44,270 bases of DNA from Candidatus Pacearchaeota archaeon (GTDB taxonomy: Archaea > Nanobdellota > Nanobdellia > Pacearchaeales > GW2011-AR1), in NCBI GenBank assembly GCA_026414385.1, contig JAOAJC010000005.1, positions 1 through 44,270 on the forward strand. Reading direction: 5' to 3'. Positions within the stretch are counted from its first letter, which is position 1. Each line of letters begins with the position of its first letter. Below, in pieces: positions 19,876-29,900 of the stretch. Below the pieces are notes generated by a model. It saw nothing but the letters and a program-made list of their open reading frames with translations, had not been told where the DNA came from and did no database searches. The position numbers and the translations under genes are program-made.

Positions 19876-20025
19876 TTATCTTTATAGAGAGTTATATTCT
19901 ATTTTCTTTTTTTCCAAGTTCTTCTTTACTTCTTCGTCCCCTATCAAGTACTCTCTTCAAGAATCTGATTCACTTCTACTAAACTTATCCTTAAAAAAAT
20001 ATCAACAGAATAATCCCCTCGATTA
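19876..20025 (-). pseudogene. Possible remnant of a small gene on the minus strand, frame-disrupted
   Basis: DNRGDYSVDIFLRISLVEVNQILEE in one frame, then EYLIGDEEVKKNLEKKKIEYNSL* in another, joined at a GAGAG repeat; no start codon found. Boundaries approximate. Confidence 0.25.
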
Positions 20026-20080
20026 TCAAAAATAGAAATCTTTAAATACTCATAAATTTACAAAAGTTAATCAAAAGAAA

Positions 20081-21361
20081 ATGGCAAAACAAAAACCAAT
20101 AATAAATATTGTGTTTGTAGGGCATGTTGACCATGGAAAATCAACAACAATAGGAAGATTAATGTTTGATTCTGGAAAAGTTCCACCGGAGGAACTTGAA
20201 AAATTAAAAGCAGAAGCACAAAGACATGGAAAAGCAGGTTTTGAGTTTGCATTTATTATGGACAAGTTTAAAGAAGAAAGAGAGAGGGGATTAACAATTG
20301 ATTTGTCTTATCAAAAATTAATAACTAATAAATACGAGGCAACTATTATTGACGCACCAGGACACAAAGACTTTGTAAAAAACATGATTACAGGAGCAAG
20401 CCAAGCAGATGCAGCATTTTTAACAGTTGCTGCAAAAGAAGGGGTTCAGCCACAAACAAAAGAACACATTTGGCTTTTAAGAACAATGGGTGTTGGACAG
20501 ATTGCAGTAAATATAAACAAAATGGATGCTGTTGGGTATAAAGAAGAAGCATATAAGAAAACAAAAGATGATGTTTCTGCATTGTTAAAACAAGCAGGAT
20601 ATAAACCAGATCAGATTAATTTCCTTGCAATTTCTGGACAGATGGGAGATAATGTTGTTAAAAAAAGTGCAAATATGCCATGGTATAAAGGGCCTACTGT
20701 TTTGGAACAAATTGATTTGTTCAAAGAACCAGAAAAACCAACTGATTTACCTTTAAGAATGCCAATACAAGATGTTTATGAAATTACTGGAATAGGAACT
20801 GTTCCTGTTGGAAAAATAGAAACAGGGATAATGAAAGTTGGGCAAAAAGTAATTGTCTTGCCTGGAAGAACTGGAAAAGGAGTTTCTGGAGAGGTAAAGA
20901 GCATTGAGATGCATCACGAACAATTGCCACAGGCAGAAGCAGGCGATAATGTTGGAGTAAACATAAAAGGAATAGGAAAGAAAGACATTGCAAGAGGAGA
21001 CGTTATTTGCGATGCAGCTAAACCTGCAACAATTGCAGAAGAATTTGTTGCTCAAATAGCAGTTATCTCTCATCCGACAGTGATTGCAAAGGGATATACT
21101 CCAGTGTTCCACGTTCATACAGGACAGACACCTTGTCAGTTTGTTGAGCTAATAGAAAAAACAGATCCTTCTGGACAGACAACAAAGAATCCAGATTTTC
21201 TTAAAAATGGAGATGTTGCCAAAGTTAGAATTAAACCAATAGGAAACATGGTTATTGAGACACAGGCAACAAATCCGCACATGGCAAGATTTGCGATAAG
21301 AGATGCTGGAGCAACTGTTGCTGCTGGCGTTTGCATAGAGATAAAGGCAAAGCAAATTTAA
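20081..21361 (+). CDS. tuf: Translation elongation factor EF-1 alpha
   Basis: [40 protein letters not shown]. Confidence 0.97.
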   Translation: MAKQKPIINIVFVGHVDHGKSTTIGRLMFDSGKVPPEELEKLKAEAQRHGKAGFEFAFIMDKFKEERERGLTIDLSYQKLITNKYEATIIDAPGHKDFVKNMITGASQADAAFLTVAAKEGVQPQTKEHIWLLRTMGVGQIAVNINKMDAVGYKEEAYKKTKDDVSALLKQAGYKPDQINFLAISGQMGDNVVKKSANMPWYKGPTVLEQIDLFKEPEKPTDLPLRMPIQDVYEITGIGTVPVGKIETGIMKVGQKVIVLPGRTGKGVSGEVKSIEMHHEQLPQAEAGDNVGVNIKGIGKKDIARGDVICDAAKPATIAEEFVAQIAVISHPTVIAKGYTPVFHVHTGQTPCQFVELIEKTDPSGQTTKNPDFLKNGDVAKVRIKPIGNMVIETQATNPHMARFAIRDAGATVAAGVCIEIKAKQI

Positions 21362-21414
21362 GAACATAAATAGATTATAATAATCCTTATATATTTTCAA
21401 AAATAGACTAAATT

Positions 21415-21993
21415 ATGGGAATGGCAATAACAAGAGATAATACTCCTTCTATAAAGAGGTTTGAAATAGAAGAGAAATTAAAAAATATGGGTGATTATGC
21501 AAAGATGGGTTATTTATCACAATGTTTAAAGAAAAATCTTGATTTTGATACGAGGAGATTTGTTTTGTTGAAATTGAGCGAGATATACGAAGCAAGAAAA
21601 ATGCACATGGAGGCCGGCAAGATGATGAGGGCTGCTGCAGAAATAACAACTACTTATGAAGGAAAAATGAATGATTTTATGAAATCGGCTGAGTTGTTTA
21701 TCAAAGCAGGAAATTTTGAGGAAAGTGACTCTTCATATAACAAAGCACTTGCATATGCGGCAGGAATGCAAAAAGATAGGTTAAAGAATAGAAGAAAAGA
21801 AGCATATAAACTTCAAGGTAAAGAATTTCTTCAAAAAGACAAAAGAAAGCACGCAATGGATGCTTATGAAAAATTATTAACAATGGAATTAACAGCTGAA
21901 GAAAAAAAAGAGGTGCAAGAAACGCTTTTAATGCTTTATGAAAAATTAGGAAAAATAAAAGAATTTTATGCATTAAAAGCTAGCATGAATTAA
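21415..21993 (+). CDS. TPR-like alpha-helical hypothetical protein
   Basis: Helical repeats (AKMGYLSQCLKK..., AELFIKAGNFEESDSSYNKALAYA, AMDAYEKLLTM). Confidence 0.6.
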   Translation: MGMAITRDNTPSIKRFEIEEKLKNMGDYAKMGYLSQCLKKNLDFDTRRFVLLKLSEIYEARKMHMEAGKMMRAAAEITTTYEGKMNDFMKSAELFIKAGNFEESDSSYNKALAYAAGMQKDRLKNRRKEAYKLQGKEFLQKDKRKHAMDAYEKLLTMELTAEEKKEVQETLLMLYEKLGKIKEFYALKASMN

Positions 21994-22055
21994 TTTTTGT
22001 TAGAAATTGTTTTTATTAATTAATAAAAACATGCATAAGATTATAAAAAAAGAAA

Positions 22056-22067
22056 GCCCTTGCGGGC
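22056..22067 (-). terminator. GC hairpin terminator candidate
   Basis: On minus strand GCCC-GCAA-GGGC followed by TTTCTTTTTTTAT. Confidence 0.5.
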
Positions 22068-22079
22068 GAAAATAGAAAT

Positions 22080-22178
22080 TTATTCTGTAGTTGATTCAAG
22101 TCCTTCGAAAAGTTCGTCCCCATCTATTTCTTCTATGTTCTCTTCAAAATTTTCAATTTTAACCTCTTTTTTTACCAT
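22080..22178 (-). CDS. Candidate 32-aa acidic small protein
   Basis: MVKKEVKIENFEENIEEIDGDELFEGLESTTE*, absent from ORF track because of length; followed by the hairpin/T-run at 22056-22067. Confidence 0.4.
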   Translation of the reverse strand: MVKKEVKIENFEENIEEIDGDELFEGLESTTE

Positions 22179-22449
22179 TGTAGTGGAAATGTACAGGATG
22201 CTTTTGAAGAAGATTTTTTATTTATAAATTTTTTTATATTAATTGTTACTATCGTAAAAAGAGAAAAATTTATATATTATCAAATAGAGATAAAATTGGA
22301 AGAAGTAGAAAATCATAAAGATTAACTACATTCATATTCACGCCCGTGTTGGGTATTGTTAAGATTAGGATTAATTACTTCTTCTAAAAACAGAAGCAAA
22401 AATATAAGAGAACGAAAAAGAATTGGCTAAAAAGCCGGAAGAATGGAAA

Positions 22450-23631
22450 ATGGCAAAAATAAGTCCAGTATCGATTAAATATATGATATACGCAAATTTC
22501 AAGGCAGAGGGCCCTTTAGAAAAGCCCGATGTAATTGGAGCTATTTTTGGGCAGACAGAGGGTTTGCTTGGAAGCGAGCTTGAGATGAGAGAGTTGCAAA
22601 AAGAAGGAAAAATAGGAAGAATAGAGGTTGAATTGGAAACAATTGATGGTAAAAGTATTGGAAAAATTAAAATCCCAAGCGCACTCGACAGAAATGAGAC
22701 AACATTAATTGCTGCTGCAATAGAGACAATTGACAGAATAGGCCCTACCGAGGCAAAAATAGAGATTGAAAAGATAGAAGATGTTAGGGGAACAAAGAGA
22801 GAATTTATTTTAAGCAGGGCCAAAAAGTTGCTTGAGGAATTAGAAAGCAAAGAAGAATTTGAGGAAATGGCTAAGTCGTTAAAAGAAGAGGCAAGAGCTT
22901 CAAAAATACAAGAATACGGGGAAGAAAAACTTCCTGCAGGAGAGATAAGCGGAAATGAGATAATCGTTGTAGAGGGAAGAGCAGACGTTGTTAATTTGCT
23001 TAAAAATAGAGTCAATAATGTAATTGGAATGAATGGGACTAAATTACCGAAGACAATAAAAGAATTGGGCAGAGAGAAAGTAATTACGCTTTTTATTGAT
23101 GGAGATAGGGGTGGAAAGTTAATTGCGAAAAATGTAATAGAAAATGCAAACATTGCTTTTGTGGCGATTGCGCCTGATGGGAAAGAAGTTGAAGAATTGA
23201 CTGGAAAAGAAATATTAATGGCTTTAAGAAAAAAAATGAGTGTTGAGGAATACATGAAAAAGGCTAAACAAAATGGCGACGAGGATAATCATATTGAAAA
23301 AAGTGAAAACCAAGAAGAAAACGAGGAAAAGCAAGAAGAAGCTCAATTTAAGGGAAACATAAAAGAAGCATTAAGAAAAGAATATGAAAAGATAAAAGGA
23401 ACTGGTTCGGCTTTGTTGTTAGATTCAAATTTAGGATTAATAAAAAAAACGAGTGCAAAAGAGGTTGCAAAAAATATAAGTTATTCAAAGAAAAAAATAT
23501 TTGCAGTAATTATTGATGGCACTGCTCTAAGCGGGATAATGAAGGCCTGTGACGAAAATGGGGTATCGTATCTTGCTGCAACAAACTTTGCGGACATTGA
23601 AGACGCAAAAGTTAATCTTGTAAGCTTGTAA
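22450..23631 (+). CDS. dnaG: Archaeal DnaG-like primase (Toprim)
   Basis: MAKISPVSIKYMIYANF...DVIGAIFGQTEGLLG, Toprim NEIIVVEGRADVVNLLK and FIDGDRGG. An upstream TTG start (22423) is also possible. Confidence 0.92.
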   Translation: MAKISPVSIKYMIYANFKAEGPLEKPDVIGAIFGQTEGLLGSELEMRELQKEGKIGRIEVELETIDGKSIGKIKIPSALDRNETTLIAAAIETIDRIGPTEAKIEIEKIEDVRGTKREFILSRAKKLLEELESKEEFEEMAKSLKEEARASKIQEYGEEKLPAGEISGNEIIVVEGRADVVNLLKNRVNNVIGMNGTKLPKTIKELGREKVITLFIDGDRGGKLIAKNVIENANIAFVAIAPDGKEVEELTGKEILMALRKKMSVEEYMKKAKQNGDEDNHIEKSENQEENEEKQEEAQFKGNIKEALRKEYEKIKGTGSALLLDSNLGLIKKTSAKEVAKNISYSKKKIFAVIIDGTALSGIMKACDENGVSYLAATNFADIEDAKVNLVSL

Positions 23632-23676
23632 TAATTAAGCTTAAATAACGTCGTTCCTTATTAAAAAAGATAAAAG

Positions 23677-24141
23677 ATGGTGTTAAAGATACATCCTGTT
23701 AGGAGAATTTTTTATATTTGCCTTATTTCAATATTTTTAATTATTTTGAGTGTTGCAATTTATACTAGTTTTATATACACTCCAAAATGTGAGATTATGG
23801 AATGCTTTAAGGAATATATGGAAAAATGTTCAAAAGCAACTTACATAAATGAAGAGCAAGAAGCATCTTGGAGATATGAGATTCTTGGGAGTGAAGGAAA
23901 AACGTGTAAAATAAGAGTAAAGATATTATTGGCAAAAGAAGGAGAGCTTGGGATAGATAAATTGGTTGGAAAAGAAATGATTTGCTATTATCCATTGGGG
24001 GTTTATACTTATCCTGAAAGAGATTTATCAAAATGTCATGGTTTATTAAAAGAGGAGATACAAGATATTATAATAAATAAACTTCATAAATATTTAATTG
24101 AAAATCTCGGTAAGGTGGCGGAAGGACTTAATAAGTTATAA
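23677..24141 (+). CDS. Single-TM hypothetical protein
   Basis: 154 aa with N-terminal TM and Cys-containing extracytoplasmic domain. Confidence 0.55.
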   Translation: MVLKIHPVRRIFYICLISIFLIILSVAIYTSFIYTPKCEIMECFKEYMEKCSKATYINEEQEASWRYEILGSEGKTCKIRVKILLAKEGELGIDKLVGKEMICYYPLGVYTYPERDLSKCHGLLKEEIQDIIINKLHKYLIENLGKVAEGLNKL

Positions 24142-24168
24142 TAAAAATTAAAAGAGTTAATTTAAGAG

Positions 24169-24942
24169 ATGATAAAAATAAGATTTGGACCTGCTGGACT
24201 GGGGCCTGTGAAAGAGGCTATTAAAAATTTAGAGAACTATCATAAATTGGGATTGAGAGCGTGCGAAATTGCATTTACCTATCAAGTTTATATAGGAGAA
24301 AAAGATGCTGAAATAATTGGGAAAAAAGCGAAAGAGCTTGATATTGAATTAAGCATACATGCTCCATATTATGTTAATTTGAATTCTATTGAAAAACAAA
24401 AAAGAGAGGCTACAAAAAATCGAATAATAGATTGTTGCAGAATAGGAAATGCATTGAAAGCAGGACTTGTTGTTTTTCATCCAGGATATTATGGAAAAAA
24501 AAGCAAGGAAGAGAGTTATGAGATAATAAAAAAAGGAATAATTGAGATAAAAGATGAGATTAGAAAAAACAAATGGGATATTAATATCGCACCAGAAACG
24601 ATGGGAAAAATAAATGTCTTTGGTTCAATTGACGAAATAAGTAGACTTGTAAAAGAAACTGATTGTTCGTTTTGCATTGATTTTGCACACGTACTTGCAA
24701 GAGAAAAAAAAGTAGATTTTGAAAAAATAAATAAATTATTTCCGCAGAAAAAATGGCATGTTCATTTTTCAGGCATAATTTATAATGAAAAAGGAGAGAG
24801 AAACCATCGCAAAACAAAAATTGAAGAATGGAAAGAACTGCTAAAAAACCTCCCGAAAGAAAAAGATATAACAATAATCAATGAATCCCCTAATATGGTT
24901 GAGGATTCTGTTGAGGGATTAAAGATTTATGAGAGGTTGTGA
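24169..24942 (+). CDS. nfo: Endonuclease IV-like AP endonuclease (xylose isomerase-like TIM barrel)
   Basis: IRFGPAGLG, LSIHAPYYVNL, VFHPGYY, IAPETMG, FCIDFAHVLA, WHVHFSG. Confidence 0.85.
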   Translation: MIKIRFGPAGLGPVKEAIKNLENYHKLGLRACEIAFTYQVYIGEKDAEIIGKKAKELDIELSIHAPYYVNLNSIEKQKREATKNRIIDCCRIGNALKAGLVVFHPGYYGKKSKEESYEIIKKGIIEIKDEIRKNKWDINIAPETMGKINVFGSIDEISRLVKETDCSFCIDFAHVLAREKKVDFEKINKLFPQKKWHVHFSGIIYNEKGERNHRKTKIEEWKELLKNLPKEKDITIINESPNMVEDSVEGLKIYERL

Positions 24943-25144
24943 GATTTCTCTTTTTTAATTCGCGTTTTCTGTATTTCTCGATTGCCATAAGCTTAGATTT
25001 AGCTTTTTCCGGATTAACCCTACATATATTAAGTATGCCAAGAATTCTTTGAAGAATGTCATCATAGCTGTCTTTTTTATGAAATCTTAAATTATCCAAT
25101 CTTGCTTTTGTTTGTTTATGGAGTTTTATTGTGGTTATATCCAT
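24890..25144 (-). CDS. Ribbon-helix-helix/antitoxin-like protein
   Basis: MDITTIKLHKQTKARLDNLRFHKKDSYDDILQRIL; convergent overlap with the nfo-like 3' end. Confidence 0.55.
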   Translation of the reverse strand: MDITTIKLHKQTKARLDNLRFHKKDSYDDILQRILGILNICRVNPEKAKSKLMAIEKYRKRELKKRNLTTSHKSLIPQQNPQPY

Positions 25145-25147
25145 AGG

Positions 25148-25166
25148 AGTATACTTAAGGTATACT
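25148..25166. repeat. Inverted repeat AGTATAC-TTAAG-GTATACT
   Basis: 7-bp arms, 5-nt spacer, directly upstream of the 24890-25144 start codon. Confidence 0.5.
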
Positions 25167-25174
25167 TATATAAA

Positions 25175-25228
25175 CTTTATGGTAACTACATATTAGATAC
25201 TATTTTATAGTTACTAAAAACCATAAAG
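25175..25228. repeat. Nested inverted repeat CTTTATGGT...ACCATAAAG with inner GTAACTA...TAGTTAC
   Basis: Arms at 25175-25183/25220-25228 and 25182-25188/25208-25214, between divergent genes. Confidence 0.5.
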
Positions 25229-25286
25229 CTTATAAATAGCAAAAAGAGAATAGTATTAACTAAATTTTTTAAAAAAACCAAAAAAC

Positions 25287-26501
25287 ATGGAAACAAAGAA
25301 ACTGTTGGTTTCTTTTGTTACAATACTGGCACTAGCAGTAATGTTGGTTCAAAGCGTAAGCGCTTTTAGCCACATTACGAGCGTTGAAGTCAATGGTGTG
25401 GAGGCACTTAGTGGTGCTGAAATAGCAGACTTTGCAGGACAGACATTGCCTGTGAGGATTGTTTTCCAAGCCTATGACGACGCAAGTGATGTCAGGATAA
25501 AAGCATGGATTTCTGGCGAGAAAGAATACGCTGTCTCAACAGACAGATTTGATGTCATTGCTGGCAGAACATACAGCAGACTCATCTCTGTAGAGCTTCC
25601 TAAGAAAATTGATCCGAGCGAGGATTTGAAGCTAATTGTTCTTGTTGAGAGCAAGAACAATGGCGTATCTGATGTAGCTGAAATAGAATTGACTGTGCAG
25701 AGAGAATCTTATGACATTGAGATTCTTGACGTCGCAATGTCTAATGAAGTTAAAGCTGGCAGCAATCTCGTAATTGATGTAGTTTTGAAAAACACTGGAA
25801 GAAAGATGGCTGAAGACAGCTTTGTCAAGGCAAGAATACCTGCATTGGGTATTGAGACAAAAGCTTATTTTGGCGATCTTTCGGCAGTAGATCAAGCAAA
25901 TCCTGACAAAGAAGACGCTGTCCAAAGAAGACTTTTCTTAAGTGTGCCTTCAAATGCGCCTGCTGGAATTTACGTAGTTGAGTTGGAAGCATACAACAGC
26001 GACTCATCTGCATTAGTTACAAAGAAAGTAGCTATAACTGGCGGGGCAGTTGAATCAAGCCAAGTTGTCAGTTCAACAAGTAGCAGAACATTTGCCGTCG
26101 GGGAAAGAGCAGGATATACATTGACATTGGTAAACACTGGAAATCAGATAAGGGTTTATGAGCTGGTTCCTGAGACACCAAGCGATTTGAAATTGAACCT
26201 TGCTGATTCAGTGGTTGCTGTACCTGCTGGTGAAAGCAAGACAGTTAGTTTTGAGGCAGTTGCTACAAAGCAAGGAAGATATGCTTTTGCAGTAAATGTC
26301 TACACTGACAATGAGCTTGTAAAGAGATACAACTTTGTTGCTATAGCAGAGGGAAGCGGAAGTGCTACCAAATACACAAACACAACTGTTTTGATAACAG
26401 TAGTGCTTGCAATAATTTTTGTAGTGCTTCTCGTCGTGTTGATAGTATTGTTAACAAGAAAACCTGAAAAGAGCGAAGAGTTCGGAGAGAGCTACTATTA
26501 A
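25287..26501 (+). CDS. Putative S-layer / surface protein with CARDB-like domains and C-terminal TM
   Basis: Signal peptide ending SVSA, beta-rich repeats (VLKNTGRKMAEDS, LTLVNTGNQIRVYEL), C-terminal TM; TATA-like cttataaatag about 50 nt upstream. Confidence 0.7.
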   Translation: METKKLLVSFVTILALAVMLVQSVSAFSHITSVEVNGVEALSGAEIADFAGQTLPVRIVFQAYDDASDVRIKAWISGEKEYAVSTDRFDVIAGRTYSRLISVELPKKIDPSEDLKLIVLVESKNNGVSDVAEIELTVQRESYDIEILDVAMSNEVKAGSNLVIDVVLKNTGRKMAEDSFVKARIPALGIETKAYFGDLSAVDQANPDKEDAVQRRLFLSVPSNAPAGIYVVELEAYNSDSSALVTKKVAITGGAVESSQVVSSTSSRTFAVGERAGYTLTLVNTGNQIRVYELVPETPSDLKLNLADSVVAVPAGESKTVSFEAVATKQGRYAFAVNVYTDNELVKRYNFVAIAEGSGSATKYTNTTVLITVVLAIIFVVLLVVLIVLLTRKPEKSEEFGESYY

Positions 26502-26560
26502 AAATAATTTTTTTTGTTTTATTTTTTTATAATTTTTCTCTCCGCTCTTTTTTTTAAAAA
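26483..26560 (+). terminator. T-rich/hairpin transcription terminator candidate
   Basis: CGGAGAGA...TCTCTCCG inverted repeat spanning the stop codon, with several T-runs. Confidence 0.4.
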
Positions 26561-26586
26561 GAGATTTTATTAGAAACAGTTAAATT

Positions 26587-26664
26587 ATGCACGCAATTAT
26601 TGATTTTTATGATTTTAAGGAGAGAGTGCAGAAAGAGAAAAACGAGAAAATGGAAGAGTTATGA
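26587..26664 (+). CDS. Candidate 25-aa microprotein
   Basis: MHAIIDFYDFKERVQKEKNEKMEEL*; TATA-like tttttaaaaag about 27 nt upstream; ATGA overlap with next ORF. Confidence 0.35.
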   Translation: MHAIIDFYDFKERVQKEKNEKMEEL

Positions 26665-26846
26665 GAGAACTTTTGAATATTGTTAGGAGATGCAAGTTAG
26701 ATAAATTTGAAATTGATATGAGTGATAGAACAATGCAATTTTCGGAAGAACAAGATTTTAGAAAGATTTATTCGTTATTTACTAAAAAAACAATCAAAAA
26801 AGTGAAAACGAGATTAATTATAAAAGTTGGAGAATTTTTAGTTTGA
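26661..26846 (+). CDS. Small hypothetical protein (61 aa)
   Basis: ATGA-coupled to 26587-26664; no recognised family. Confidence 0.4.
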   Translation: MRELLNIVRRCKLDKFEIDMSDRTMQFSEEQDFRKIYSLFTKKTIKKVKTRLIIKVGEFLV

Positions 26847-26913
26847 GTAAGAAAGACAAATAATTATTATATATCTTAGTTATTTTTAAATAAGCTCTTT
26901 TTCTTAAGAGAGT

Positions 26914-29900
26914 ATGACTTACATAAAAAAGATAGTGATGCAAGGATTCAAGAGTTTTGCAAGAAGAACAGAAATTCCATTTGATAAAGGGATTAATGTC
27001 ATTGTTGGTCCAAACGGGAGCGGTAAAAGCAACATTTCAGACGCGTTGTGTTTTGTGTTGGGAAGGTTATCTATAAAATCATTAAGAGCTGCAAAGGCAA
27101 AAAACTTAATATTTATGGGCTCAAAGTTCATAAAACCTGCTAAAGAGGCGTGCGTTGAGATAGTTTTTGACAATTCTGACAGAACATTTTCAATTGAGAG
27201 AGACGAGATATCTATTGAGAGAAAAGTAAGAAGAGACGGGCAAAGCATTTACAAAATTAATGGCGAGACAAAAACAAGAAATGAGATTATAGAATTATTG
27301 GCGCAAGCAGGAATAGATCCTTACGGGTTTAACATCATTTTACAGGGAGAGATCCAATCAATTGTTATGGCACATCCCGAAGAGAGAAGAAAAATTATTG
27401 AGGACGTTGCAGGGATATCAATATATGAGACAAGAAAAGAAAAATCGTTGAAGGAATTGGAAAAGACAGATGAAAAATTAAAAGAAATTAATGCGGTATT
27501 AAGAGAGAGAACCGCTTATTTAAGAAATCTTGAAAGAGAGAGAGCCCAAGCATTAAAATATAAGGAATTGGAGAGTTTATTGAAAAAAATAAAAGCGTCT
27601 ATAATAAAGAAGAAAATTGACGAAAAAGAGAGAGAATTAAATTCAATATTAAAATCAATAGAGGAAAAGACTCACGAAAAAGAAAAGATAAGAGAAAAAG
27701 CCGAAAAAATAAAAAAGGAAATAGAAGCATTGGGAGAGAAGATAAATCAAATTAATAGGCACATCCAAGAAACGAGCGGCATAGAACAAGAAACTTTGCA
27801 TAATCAAATAGGTAATTTAAAAGCCGAAATTGAGGGACATAAAGTTAGAAAAGAAAATTACGAAAACAGAAAAGAAGAGATTGAGAGAAGAATTGCGAAA
27901 ATAAACGAACAGATACCAGAAATAAAAAGAGAGATAGAGGAATTAAGAGAAAAGTCGCCGCAGGTTGCAAAAAAAGCAAATGAATTGAAAAAAAAGAAAG
28001 AAGAGCTTGCTTTAATAGAAGAAGAAAGGAAAAAAGTATTAACAATAAAAAGTGAATTAAATTCAATAAAAGAAAGAATAAATGACAAGGAAAAACAAGT
28101 TGCGAAAACAAGTGCTGAAAGTGATTTAATATTAAAACAAATTGAAGAGTTATCAAAAAACCTTAGTTATAAAAATGAGGAAGAATGCTTAAAGACAATA
28201 AATTCGTTAAAAAATTTATTAAAAGAAAAGAAAAAAGAATTAGAAACCATTGAAAACGAGAGTTTAAAAAACGAAAAGCAAATTTCTGTGTTGGAATTTG
28301 ACATAAACAGAATTGAAAAAATAAAGAATGATGTCAAAGAAATTGATGTTTGTCCTTTGTGTCAGAGCAAGATAACCGAGAATCATAGAGAACATGTTGT
28401 AAGCGAATCAAATAACAAAATAAAAATTTGTGAAGAAAGAATTTATGCATTGAAAGATGAGATTGGAAGGTTAAAAACAAGAAAAAATCAGCTTATAGAA
28501 GAAATAAAAAGCAATGAAGAAAAGACGTCAAATAGCGAGATTGAGTTAATAAAACAAAAAACAATAAGAGAAAAGAAAGAACATTTAAAAAGAATTGTTG
28601 ACGAAGAAAAAGCCTTGAAAGAAGAGATAATTTCGCTTTTATTAAAAAGAAAAGAGTTAGAAAATAAGACAATCGATTTAAGTGAGATTGAGGCAAGATA
28701 CCACGCTAAAATAATGGAGATAGAGGAGATTTCTTCAAGAACAGAAGAAGATATCGACAACACTTTATTGCATAAGGAAAGAGAAATAGAACAGATGCAG
28801 CACATCATAAAAATGAGCAACAAAGACATTGAAGAAATTGAAAATAATATAAATGAAATTTCAAAAAATCTTGATAGAAAAATTGCGTTATTGGAAGAGA
28901 AAGAAGAGCAGGAGAAAAAGCTTAATGAAAAATTCAAGAAGATGTTTGAGGAGATGGATATGATGCAAAAAGAATTGCAAGAACGAAGCGTAATATTTAG
29001 TGAGACGCAAAATAATATGAGGGCAATTGACGACCAAATTAATTTTTTGAGGATAGGAAAGGCAAAAATTGACGCTGAAAAAGAGGCGCTTGGAATGGAA
29101 ATGAGCGAGTTTGTTGGAGTTGAATTAATAAAAGCAACTATTGAGACATTGCAAGAAAGATTGGCAAAAACGCAACAGGCATTAAGCGAAATAGGGACAA
29201 TAAACATGAGAGCCTTGGAGATTTATGACGAAATGAAAAAAGAATACGATTCTATACAAGAAAAAGTAAACATATTGGAAAAAGAGAAAGCGGAGATAAT
29301 GCAGGTTATTGCAGAAATTGACAGAAAAAAGAAAATTACATTTATGCGCACATTTAAGTCAATAAATGAGCTATTTACAAGGAATTTTTCAAAATTATCA
29401 ACGAAAGGTGAGGCGTTTCTTGACATTGAAAATAAAGAAAACATATTTGATGGTGGAATAAACATACTCGTAAAAAAAGCAAAAGGTAAATATTTTGATG
29501 TAACTTCTCTTTCCGGAGGGGAGAAAGTTCTGGTTGCTTTATCGTTGCTTTTTGCAATACAAGAACATAAACCATATCATTTTTACATATTTGATGAGAT
29601 TGATGCTGCGTTGGACAAGAGAAATTCGGAAAGGTTGGCTGCGTTGTTAAACCAATACATGCAATCTGGACAATATGTTGTCGTAACGCACAATGACGCA
29701 ATAATCATGAATTCAAATTTACTTTATGGAGTTACTATGCATGATGATGTTTCAAAGATATTAAGCATAAAGTTAGAAGACAAAGAAGAGATTAAAAAAT
29801 ATAATGTGCAAAATGCTGTTCAAAAAGAAACGCGTGAGGACGAAAATGAAATCGGGTTTGACGATGAATGGAATTTAAATAATGTTGGGATTAATAATAA

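Noticed and set aside
22371-23255. 294-aa minus-strand ORF
   Set aside because: Antisense to dnaG, low-complexity Ser/Phe/Leu composition typical of the shadow of AT-rich coding sequence.
28488-29207. 239-aa minus-strand ORF
   Set aside because: Antisense shadow of the SMC coiled coil; Ser/Ile/Phe-rich and no recognisable domain.
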